Shown: positions 34,919 through 45,439 of the stretch, in pieces
How positions within the stretch are numbered: the first letter of the stretch is position 1
Layout of the letters: every line of letters begins with the position of its first letter
From: Diadophis punctatus similis
Lineage: Eukaryota; Chordata; Lepidosauria; Squamata; Dipsadidae
Direction of reading: 5' to 3'
NCBI GenBank assembly: GCA_023053685.1
Contig: JALIGW010000005.1
Span: 31,553,480-31,617,479, forward strand
Length of the DNA stretch: 64,000 nt
Notes under the pieces: model-generated
The model's database searches: none
Seen by the model: only the letters and a program-made list of their open reading frames with translations
Told to the model about the DNA's origin: nothing
Program-made: the position numbers and the translations under genes

Positions 34919-36395
34919 TACTTCATGCAAATAAAGGCAAGAAATCTGCTAGATCTTAACTAGGTGACCATTTTCCCAATTACATCAATACATCGCATAA
35001 GAATCATTCTGCTAAGACAAAGGAATTATTAATCATCATTCTTTGTGATAACATACTTCTAATATTCACATTAGTCTGATCCTTCAGACTGGATTCTCAT
35101 ACTATGGTATTTATGTCTACATGTTGAACAAACATTCTAAGTACTTTTATCCAATCCAGTACAAACACAAACAAATATAAAATTACATGATAAGCTAGGG
35201 CTGAAATTAGTAGTACAAAGAGGGTACTGACTTATAGAAGCCATAGTTGCTACTAGGAACTTAGTTTAAACTAATTATCTGTATTTGGTCTTGTTGGACC
35301 AAGTCTCTTGGTCAAAGAGCCAATTATTATTTTGATATCATATGAATAAGTGACAGACATAGTGGTTATACATGTACAATTCAACTGTACATGAATTTAT
35401 TATTTATTTATTTATTTATTTATTTAATAGATTTGTATGCCGCCCAACTCCCAATGGGACTCTGGGTGGCTGACTCAACCTATCTATATCTGAATGCACA
35501 ATTTCTGAATTGCTGACTCAACCTATCTATATCTGAACGCACAAATAAACTTACATAGGTAAACTACTGTATATGACTGAGCACTGAGAATCATTTCAGT
35601 TACAGAGTGTGAAATTCAGAGATTAGTGTTATTCCTTCACTGTAGTTAATCAGTATACCTTGGTCGTGTTTGTATCATAGATTTTTGAACAGTAATTTTA
35701 CAAATGGGATATTGCGTGTATACATGCTGGCATGTGGTAAAATCGTGATATATAAATATAACAGTATTTTGAAATAATACTAACTTACCCTGTTAATGGC
35801 ACAGTTGCCAGAACGACTAATTGAGATTCCTTGAGTATTTCATAATCTATGGTATTGAGTATTTGTAAGTGGCTAACATACATATGTCAAAGATAGCCTG
35901 ATTGTTTAGCAATCATTATATGGTACTATTAACATTTCACCTGTATAACTACAGGTAAAAGCACATGCTTGCTTTTGCACTATTCATAGCTGGAAAAAAA
36001 TTGAGTAAGAAGTTATAAAAGAAAAGGGATTGTTTCAATCCTTTCTTCACTTCAAATTAGTCCGTATGTATTACTCCAATGGGGCGACTTAATCAAATTA
36101 ATGACTGCTACTAGCTCTGCATTCATCTTCCCAGAAAAGAGGGAAGCTTTTAAGCTCACAATAAGGAGCTCCAGATGATTGATCCTGTGAGGAATGAACT
36201 CTAGAGTCTTACAAAACAGCAATCTGTCTTTAAACCTGTATATAAAAATTTGAAACAGTACCCAATGATCCTGTACAGTATTTCCCTTATCCAGTTCAGT
36301 ATTCTACATACTGAATCTCACTGGTTCTATGCTGAGGAAATCATGTGTTACTTAAATTCTTCAGAAAGGATTATGTCCTTCACTTAAAATCTCCC
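34919..36395. other. Intronic DNA; one LINE tail
   Basis: Mostly featureless AT-rich DNA. At 35397-35478 a (TTTA)n run leads into ATGCCGCCCAACTCCCAATG, the same LINE 3' end as at 27103, here severely truncated. A roughly 30-nt phrase (CTGACTCAACCTATCTATAT...) is directly repeated at 35471 and 35514. Confidence 0.6.
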
Positions 36396-36399
36396 AAAG

Positions 36400-36583
36400 G
36401 TTTTTTTTTTCAAGAAGCAACTGGACTTTGTTGTTTTTCCTTGAAGACATTTTGCTTCTCATCCAAGAAGCTTCTTCAGCTCTGACTGGATGGTGGGGAA
36501 TGTAAGGATTTATATTTCTTGCAGACAGCTGGTCATTTGTATTCTTTTAGAGAGTCCTTGAGGCTACTTGGAAGTTTATCTGT
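36400..36583. mobile_element. Retroelement fragment with CTTCTCATCCAAGAAGCTTC motif
   Basis: The block TTGAAGACATTTTGCTTCTC followed by ATCCAAGAAGCTTCTTCAGC recurs widely in fish and reptile genomes, as I recall in Penelope-like or LINE ends. The class is uncertain. It contains the short palindrome GAAGCTTC. Confidence 0.45.
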
Positions 36584-36591
36584 GTCCTCAG

Positions 36592-36974
36592 CAGAGGTGA
36601 GTTCCTCCCGGTTTGCACCAGTTCTATAGAACTGGTAGCAAACCACTGGTGATGTCATGATGATGTCATGGAACCGGTTCTGTTGGTGCTGGTCTGTGGA
36701 TGCCGCCATCTTTTTTTGGGAATTTTTTGGGAACTTTTTTTGGGGAAAAAAATGTTTTTGGGAATTTTTTTCAGGGTTTTTTTCTTCTGCGCATGCGCAG
36801 AAGCCGAGTTTTCAGCACTGTGCATGCATCGCCATCTTGTTTTTGGCTTTTGGGGGGGAGTTAAAAAAAATTCGGCACTGCGCATGCGTGCGCGTGAAGC
36901 ATGCACCCATGAGGCACACCCATGTGGCGCAGGAGGAAGCGAACCGCAGCAAGGTAAGTTACAACCTACCCCTG
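36592..36974 (-). mobile_element. Non-autonomous hAT element, family B, inverted
   Basis: 383 bp. The left end CAGAGGTGAGTTCC and right end AACCTACCCCTG are the family B ends in reverse. Exact 8-bp duplication GTCCTCAG (36584-36591, 36975-36982). The interior has GCGCATGCGCAGAAG and CATCGCCATCTTGTTTT blocks. Confidence 0.93.
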
Positions 36975-37114
36975 GTCCTCAGGGTCACCTGAGTAGTGCA
37001 AATGGGTGTGGAGCCTTCTTGGAACTGTTGAAATGATGTGTTGTAGACTGGAAATAGATGATGTCATATCCCTCCCCCTCTATTGAGAGAGGGTTGTTCA
37101 ATTTTGACATAGAA

Positions 37115-37599
37115 CAGCGGTTCTCAACCTGTGGGTCGCGACCCCTTTGGGGGTCGAATGGCCCTTTCACAGGGGTCGCCTAAGACCATCGGAAAACACA
37201 TATTTCCGATGGTCTTAGGAACCGAGACAACGCTCCTCTATCCGTCTCCAGGCGGGTCCACCCACATGCAAATAGACTACTGCAAAAAAAACCCTGTACT
37301 ATGGGAACTTCTGAGCATGCGCAGAAGCCAAATTTCCGGCACTGCACATGAATCGCCATCTTGTTTTCAGTCTTTTTTTTGCAATTTTTTAAAAAAATGG
37401 CACTGCGCATGCGTGCGCAAAACGCATGAGTGCCCACGAAGTGCGGCCACAAAGTGCAGGAGGAAGCGAACCAGCAGCGAGGTAAGTTAGAACCCACCCC
37501 TGAATTTCCTAATAATTTTATTATTTTATGGTTGGGGGTCACCACAACATGAGGAACTGTATTAAAGGGTCGCGGCATTAGGAAGGTTGAGAACCACTG
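37115..37599 (+). mobile_element. Mosaic SPIN-ended hAT element
   Basis: The left end is CAGCGGTTCTCAACCTGTGG with the GGTCGCGACCCCTTTGGGGG block and the hairpin around GATGGTCTTAGG. The right end is AGGTTGAGAACCACTG. Flanks ACATAGAA and TCATAGAA match at 7 of 8. Roughly 37301-37492 is a truncated inverted family B piece ending at its intact AACCCACCCCTG end. It shares both junctions with 33509-33954, so the mosaic moved as a unit. Confidence 0.9.
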
Positions 37600-38601
37600 T
37601 CATAGAACAATTGAGAATCTCCATAGACATTTATTTCACATAAATTGTACACACAATTTATGCACACATACACACGGACACACAGAGAGCATCTTTAACA
37701 TACAACCAGAATACCCTGGTATATAGAGAATGATTACTGAAAGAAAACATGTCTGTGGTCCACAATTTATTCACCTGTCCCTAATTCATTATTCACCATG
37801 ACATCTGAAATCCCAACCAATGGCCACATTGCCTGAGAATATGGAGAACTGTAGTCATAAGACATCTGGAGAGCATCAGGTTGGGAAAGGTTATTATATG
37901 TACTTAGCACAGGAAGTTGCAATGTAAAAACAAATCTATAAAGGTTGAACTTTCCACGTACTATAGTTATGGAAGTCATGAAAGGTTTATATAATTTTTT
38001 TAAAAAACAATTTGTTGTTTTAAAAACATTTCTTGTGCACTGAGACCAATTAGATCAGCCAAGAACACAAGTCTGTAAAAATTTCAGATCCCTGGTCTAC
38101 TTTCATTTTTTTCATGATTCTGAGGAAACTATTAAAATAAACACAAGCTGCTGAAAACCTAGTCTAATAGGATAGTGATGTAATCCTGCTTCCAGGTTTT
38201 AATTTTATTGAGTTTCAAGAGCTTTGAAGACAGATGAAACAATTTATTTGAGCTCACCAATAAATAACAATTATTTAAGGGTGTTTCCTGTTTTGTAAAA
38301 TAATCACATCCGAGATTGAATTAACTAAGAGGGCGAAAGGAGTTAGATCAGTTTATTATTAAGAAACTAAGCAGAATTGATCTCAAATTATCTCTGTTCC
38401 CTGCCCTGCAGGTGAGACTTTAAAAAAAAAATCTAACTCCTTGGAGTAAGGTTTCTTTCAGTAGCAGAATCTATTATACCTGTTTAGCTAGAAATAGTTT
38501 TTGGCTAATAAGACATCCATGAGTTCATATGTTCAATTGTTGATTTATTTTTCATAAAATATGAAGAAACTGATCACAGTACAACTGTTAAACTACTAAA
38601 T
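37600..38601. other. Intronic DNA without recognised gene
   Basis: AT-rich. A block near 37795-37890 (CTGTAGTCATAAGACATCTGG type) resembles an eroded short DNA transposon end; otherwise nothing was recognised. Confidence 0.5.
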
Positions 38602-38877
38602 CAGCAGTTCTCAACCTGGGGGTCGCGACCCCTTTGGGGGTCGAACGACCCTTTCACAGGGGTCGGGAGACTTCACCCGGATGCCACCATTTGGGTTATT
38701 TTACCCTCTGCGCATGCGCAGAACGCTTTGCACATGCGTAGAGGGTAAAAGAACTGAAATGGCGGCGGGGGGGCATGGGTTGCGGTGGTGGGCGCGGCGG
38801 TGGCATGTGTTGTGGGGGCGCGGGGGCAGGGCGCGGGTCACAGCATTAGTAAGGTTGAGAACCACTGTGCTAAAGTT
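38602..38877 (+). mobile_element. Short SPIN-ended hAT element with GC-rich interior
   Basis: 276 bp. The left end CAGCAGTTCTCAACCTGGGG continues through GGTCGAACGACCCTTTCACA; the right end is AAGGTTGAGAACCACTG. Flanks TACTAAAT and TGCTAAAG match at 6 of 8. The interior has an inverted repeat TTTTACCCTCTGCGCATGCG / CGCATGCG-TAGAGGGTAAAA type, then a run of GGCGGTGGC words. It is related to 56618-56886. Confidence 0.85.
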
Positions 38878-39896
<1,019 letters not shown>

Positions 39897-40216
39897 AGAG
39901 TTGGAAGGGGACCTTGGAGGTCTTCTAGTCCAACCCCCTGCTTAGGCAGGAAACCCTACACTACCTCAGACAAATGGTTATCCAACATCTTCTTAAAAAC
40001 GTCCAGTGTTGGAACATTCACAACTTCTGGAGGCAAGCTGTTCCACGGATTAATTGTTCTAACTGTCAGGAAATTTATCCTTAGTTCTAAGTTGCTTCTC
40101 TCCTTGTTTAGTTTCCACCCATTACTTCTTGTTCTACCCTCAGGTGCTTTGGAGAATAGTTTGACTCCCTCTTCTTTGTGGCAACCCCTGAGATATTGGA
40201 ACACTACTATCTGCAT
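39897..40216 (-). mobile_element. CR1 LINE 3' end, antisense
   Basis: The minus strand codes for the ORF2 C-terminus: 'FQYLRGCHKEEGVKLFSKAP', then 'NFLTVRTINPWNSLPPEVV' and a terminal 'LDVFKKMLDNHL'. The 3' end is ...CCAAGGTCCCCTTCCAACTC in minus orientation. 5'-truncated near 40216. Confidence 0.92.
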
Positions 40217-40756
40217 TTACACTTTTAAATCAAGAGGAGAAAAATAGGGATGCATCTATTAATGCTACTCCTTTGTCATACAACCATATTCAATTCTAAA
40301 GATTTAGATAAGTTTTCCAGCAGCACTATGACGTGAAGGAATAAGTGGAACTAACCTCATGCATTCGGCTTCTAAGTTTAAATGATCATATCATAAAAGT
40401 ATGGACCTGCATCCATTTTCCATTTTTAGTTAATGGCATTTTAATAATGAAATAATATTTCTGATAGTGTGTAAACCATTTAAATTCTCCTTACTTTAAT
40501 AGTCAAATACTCCCAGCTGTCTCTGTAAGACACTAAACCAGTGTAAAACAGTGGTTTCACTTATTTAAAGAAAGACTAACCAACCCATGACCTGCTAGGT
40601 GATCATTTCAGAGCTATTTCCTTACTAAACAAAGAGACAGAATGACCATGGGCAGGCAAAATAAATAAATAAATGGGAACAGAAGCGATCTCCACCTTCT
40701 TGTTGGCTTCCCCATTCAATTTCTTTGTGGGAAATTGGCAGTGAGCATTGGAAATT
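40217..40756. other. Intronic DNA without recognised gene
   Basis: Nothing recognised apart from a short AAAT run near 40660. Confidence 0.5.
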
Positions 40757-40929
40757 TTCTTTCCTTCCTTCCTTCCTTCCTTCCTTCCTTCCTTCCTTCC
40801 TTCCTTCCTTCCTTCCTTCCTTCCTTCCTTCCTTCCTTCCTTCCTTCCTTCCTCTCTCTCTCTCCCCCCCATCTTTTCTTTTTTCCTCCCTCCCTCCCTC
40901 CCTCCCTCCCTCCCTCCCTCCCTCCCTCT
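40757..40929. repeat. (TTCC)n and (CCCT)n polypyrimidine microsatellites
   Basis: About 24 TTCC units (40757-40853) and about 11 CCCT units (40886-40929) are separated by a short CT/T-rich linker. Together they form about 170 nt of strand-asymmetric pyrimidine. All frames over it are repeat translations. Confidence 0.97.
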
Positions 40930-42250
40930 CCCTTTTCAGCAGGCAAATAATGAGGAATTGCACAAATGGCCAGAAAGCGGTCAGGGAAAATTGAAAATGA
41001 GGATCATGTGACCAGAACAGCACAGCAGCGGCACTGAAGCAGCAACAGCATGGCTGTGCTGAAGCAACCACAACTTTCCCCAAATCATGCCCTCAGGAGT
41101 AACGGGTCCCAGCATTTTATAAATTGGCCATTTGAAGTAATGTGGTTTGATCCCCCCCCCATGATGCACTATTACATCCAGTTAAAGGTTACAGACACAA
41201 GAGTTTTAGCAATATACAGATATTTCTGAGGAGATGAATTTCAGATTTCTATACCAATGACCTTTGATGAAGTTCAGTTGTTAAGCAGAAAATTATGCCA
41301 TCCAAAACAATTACGAATTTAGAACCTAAGACGCATATAAAAATTGTCTGTCAAAACATCTTAAATTATACCAGATGACATAAGTAACAATCAAGTGGTA
41401 TTGCTGAGAAAAGAAAAAAAATCACTAAATTACAGTTGACTTTCAATTATATCTTGGAGGCTTGTTGGTGCAGAAAGTGAGATTAAAGAGCAAAACATTA
41501 ACACCAAATGTTCTAAGAAAACAAAAGATACAGGAAGGCCACAAATTCCTTCATCAGCAGGTTTTGTCACTGATTTTATGCTGAAACGTTAAATGAAAAA
41601 GGCAAACTAGCTCTTCAAACCTGGGTAGGATTAGTGATGTTTTCAGAGTGTTTTATTTTATGAGTTTGCGGAGGTTTAATCCAATTTATAATTCTTTCTA
41701 TAGATAATAGGTTCCTGTTAAAAGACAGTCTGGTCTAGACAAAATAACAAAATCTCTTTTATCTGATAAATGGCTGTTTTTTAAATCTGGGATTTCTCTG
41801 GAATTATGGGCCCACCTTTGATATTATTTTTTTTAAATAAAGGAACTGGATTTCGGTAAATGCAAGTCTCTGACAAATCTTGAACTTTGGGGTGCACAAT
41901 CTACCCCTCAAGCTCCCAGTGCCCGAACCAATGAGCTGGAAGAGAGATTCGCCATTGTGCTGGTGTGTACAGACTGAGTGGGCTTTTTGCTTCACCTCCC
42001 CATCCCGATCCAGCGCAGCGCAGACAGCCCAATGGAGGTGGGAAACGGGACGTTTCCATCAGCCCTTCTCTTTTTTTCCCCTAGCCTCCTTTTGCCAGCA
42101 TGCGCTCGGTAGGCAGTAACGATCTTTAGATGGGGTTTTATTTTGTCAGCCCAAGAGGGGGTGAGGAAAGGGGCTTCGAATGGTACGTAGGAAATTGCCC
42201 TGTCTCTGCAGCATCCATTGTTTGCCAGTGGGTAGGCAATGAGGATGGGG
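40930..42250. other. Intronic DNA without recognised gene
   Basis: AT-rich until about 41880, then more GC-rich up to the minisatellite. No gene or element end recognised. Confidence 0.5.
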
Positions 42251-42254
42251 CTGC

Positions 42255-43115
42255 AGCGGTGGCAGCCAAGCGGGCAGGGCCACGGGAAAGGCAGGCAAGC
42301 GCGGAAGGCAACATGGAAGACAGGCAAGTGGGCAGGGCCACGGGGAAGCAGGCAAGCGGGGAACGCAATGGGGAAGGCAGGCAAGTGGGCAGGGGCATGG
42401 GGAAGGCAGGCAAGCAGGGAAGGCAATGGGGAAGGCAGGCAAGTGGGCAGGGCCATGGGGAAGGCAACGGGGAAGGCAGGCAAGTGGGTGGGGCCATGGG
42501 GAAGGCAGGCAAGCGGGGAAGGCAATGGGGAAGGCAGGCAAGTGGACAGGGCCACGGGGAAGGCAGGCAAGCGGGGAAGGCAATGGGGAAGGCAGGCAAG
42601 TGGGCAGGGCCATGGGGAAGGCAATGGGGAAGGCAGGCAAGTGGGTGGGGCCATGGAGAAGGCAGGCAAGCGGGGAAGGCAATGGGAAAGGCAGGCAAGT
42701 GGGTAGGGCCATGGGGAAGGCAGGCAAGTGGACAGGGCCACGGGGAAGGCAGGCAAGTGGGGAAGGCAATGGGGAAGGCAGGCAAGTGGGCGGGGCCACG
42801 GGAAAGGCAATGGGGAAGGCAGGCAAGTGGGCGGGGCCACGGGCAAGGCAATGGGGAAGGCAGGCAAGTGGGCGGGGCCACGGGGAAGGCAATGGGGAAG
42901 GCAGGCAAGCAGGGAAGGCAATAGGGAAGGCAGGCAAGCGGGCGGGGAAGGCAATGGGGAAGGCAACAGGAAAGGCAGGCAAGCAGGGAAGGCAGACAAG
43001 CGGGGAAGTCAACGTGGAAGGCAGGCAAGTTGGCGGGGCCATAGGGAAGGCAACAGGGTAGGCAGGCAAGCAGGGAAGGCAGCGGGGAAGGCAGGCAAGC
43101 GGGCTGGGCCCCACG
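42255..43115. repeat. G-rich minisatellite, about 0.86 kb
   Basis: Tandem and interleaved copies of two words, GGGGAAGGCAATGGGGAAGG and CAGGCAAGTGGGCGGGGCCA, give composite units of about 29 and 41 nt in varying order. The array contains no stop codon in any of several frames, which produces six overlapping frames of 155-335 codons on both strands. Since the units are not multiples of three and all frames are equally open, none is a gene. The tract is purine-rich on the + strand. Confidence 0.95.
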
Positions 43116-43295
43116 TGGGAGGTAGCTGGGCAAGAAGTGAAGGAAGACTTACCAGGCAGAGATCAGCCGGGCCACGTGGTCGAGGCAAGCGAGAGAACCA
43201 GAGAGCAGCAGCAGCTATGCCCCAGAGTGACTCTAGGCATCGCCCAAGGTGGGCGAGGCGCAATAAGGAGTGAGTGGGAAGGGAGGGGCCAGCCA

Positions 43296-43381
43296 GTGGC
43301 GTGATTTGCTGATTCTCTGAACTGCGCAAAAATTTAACAACAGGTTCACCTGAACTGGTCCGAACCGGCTGAATCCCATCA
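43296..43381. mobile_element. hAT-like right end
   Basis: The block GGTTCACCTGAACTGGTCCG followed by AACCGGCTGAATCCCATCATG resembles the right ends of the elements at 52533 and 53575. The left partner was not found, so the minisatellite may be an expansion inside such an element. Confidence 0.5.
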
Positions 43382-43389
43382 TGCAAGGA

Positions 43390-45297
43390 TCTGGCATTTA
43401 CATGATGACATTACTATGCACATGTCATCATTTTGGCATCATCATTGCAGTTTACTAAGAAGGGGATGTTTCCTTATTGGCCAAAGAAGAATTGATAAAG
43501 GATGAATTATCCATGGAGTGAGGTTTCTGCTAGGAACACCAGTCTAAAGGTGGTAAACAACATGTGTACTTTTCAAAAATCAAAAGAAATGCTTTAGGCC
43601 TTCTATAAGCACAGTACCTTTCTTATTTATAAAAATAGTCTGTTGTTTTTCAAGCTTTTGCAGAAGCTTTAAAAAAAGGTGTGGCTGCTTTAGGAATTAA
43701 ATTTGTGTTAGTAGGTCGAATTTTCTCCCAGGTTTTCATGGAAATCTTACAAAAGCTTAGCTGCTTGCTTGTTTCTTGATTTATTTCCACGATTCATCCC
43801 CACCTCTGACTGGACTTTAGGTGAATAAAGGGTTGTTTGTGTGTGCTTCAAAGCACACAATTATTCTTGAAGTGCACAATTCATATACAAGAGCCATTAT
43901 AAGCAAACTAAGTTAATGATCTTCAACAAAAAGGGCAGTTTGTAAACAATAACACTTAAATTGATTCTTGTGTAATAGTATCTTGGAATTGTGAAGATTT
44001 CAGACTAAGAATTAGCAACTGCTATATTGGTCCATTTGTCCAGTAGGATTGAGAAAGTAAGTCGTGGAAATGCCTTTCATTGTTTACTACTATAATGTGG
44101 ATTCTGGGGGGAAAAAACCACCTAGTTTTCTCTCTCCTATCAAGTCGGAGCCGAAAGCCATGATATACAGTATTTTTGTTTCCAATTTCTGACTTGTTTT
44201 GCAGAAACATCAAGAATCCTGGTTGAATGTTAAGCTAAATAAACCATTGGTGGAGTGTGCCACTCATGTTTAGCTACTCACACTGGCAGGATGAATCAAC
44301 CGTTACCTCTGTTGTGCAGATATAACCACTGTGTATGAGAAAGCTAAGGTTTTAATTACTGGAGATTCTTTGAAGTGGTGACACTGTATAATCAACTGGA
44401 TTCTTCTGCCCGTAAATCACGTGCTTTGCCATTGAGCTATGGAAAAGATAACCTTAAGGACTGAGCTTTTATTCTTAAAACTTCTATCCACAGAAATGAA
44501 AAAGGAAGCAGGTGCTGGCCAGTACCATAAATATTACTCTTCTATCATTCTGCAATAGCATTTGAACCACGCAAAATGCTGTTCAGTTACAATATTGAAT
44601 AAAAATCAAGTCGTTTGTTGTTTGACCCAGTGTTTCAAGTCATAATTATACTGTACTATAGTAGAAGAGGAATGATTGTGATTACTAAAATTCCAAACGT
44701 TTTTGTGATGTAGCTCATTTTACACATTTTATGGATTCTGGCTCTTCCTACTCTTCTCACTCCTCACATTCCTACACATGCAAGGCCTGTATTTCTCTCT
44801 TTCCTTGCTTGTTATCCAGTTACCTTGCCAGATTATGCAAGAGTCTCTAAGTTAGACTAGTAGACAGAAACCACTGTTAAAGAAAAAAGAATTGTCTTGT
44901 TTCAATTGAAAACTGAAAAGTTGAAAGGCTCATCGTTCCTTCAGTATATAACTAATGGAATGATCATATTTCTGTGTCAGGTAGGCAAACGAATCTCAGA
45001 TTCAACCCACACCATCTCAGGAAAAATCCTTATCTGAAGAGCTGCCAAAAGTCAGTACTAGCCTCAAGCAAGTAGAGCATACCAAAGATCATAGGGAATT
45101 AGGAAGACTAGTGTTCCTAGAATCACAGTTTATTAAAATTTTGGAGTAGAATATTTTGCACCTGAAGCATTCACTTTCTCTGTAAGCTAGAGTACACTGA
45201 AAATGACGAAATCTGCAACCATGCAGGCAGAAGCTCTCTGTGAGGTAACCAGCATCTTGCATTTTTGAAGATTTGGAGGCTCCTTTGTCATAAAAAC
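43390..45297. other. Intronic DNA without recognised gene
   Basis: Unique-looking AT-rich DNA. No gene, RNA or transposon end identified. Confidence 0.5.
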
Positions 45298-45305
45298 TTC
45301 TAAAG

Positions 45306-45431
45306 CAGGGGTGGGGAACAATGACCCCTGTGGACTTCAACGCCCAGAATTCCTGAGCCAGCCATGCTGCTTCAGAAATTCTGGGAGTTGAAGTCCACAA
45401 GTCTTAAAGGGCCCATAGTTCCCCACTCCTG
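45306..45431. mobile_element. Palindromic short hAT element (CAGGGGTGGGGAAC ends)
   Basis: 126 bp with exact 8-bp duplication TTCTAAAG (45298-45305, 45432-45439). The outer arms are CAGGGGTGGGGAAC and GTTCCCCACTCCTG. The inner arms carry the common GGACTTCAACGCCCAGAATT core. Confidence 0.93.
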
Positions 45432-45439
45432 TTCTAAAG

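Noticed and set aside
41992..43386. Overlapping open frames of 125-335 codons on both strands
   Set aside because: All lie in the G-rich minisatellite, in several frames at once and on both strands. The translations are repeat words only (GKAGKWAGP, LPSPLPSPLACLP).
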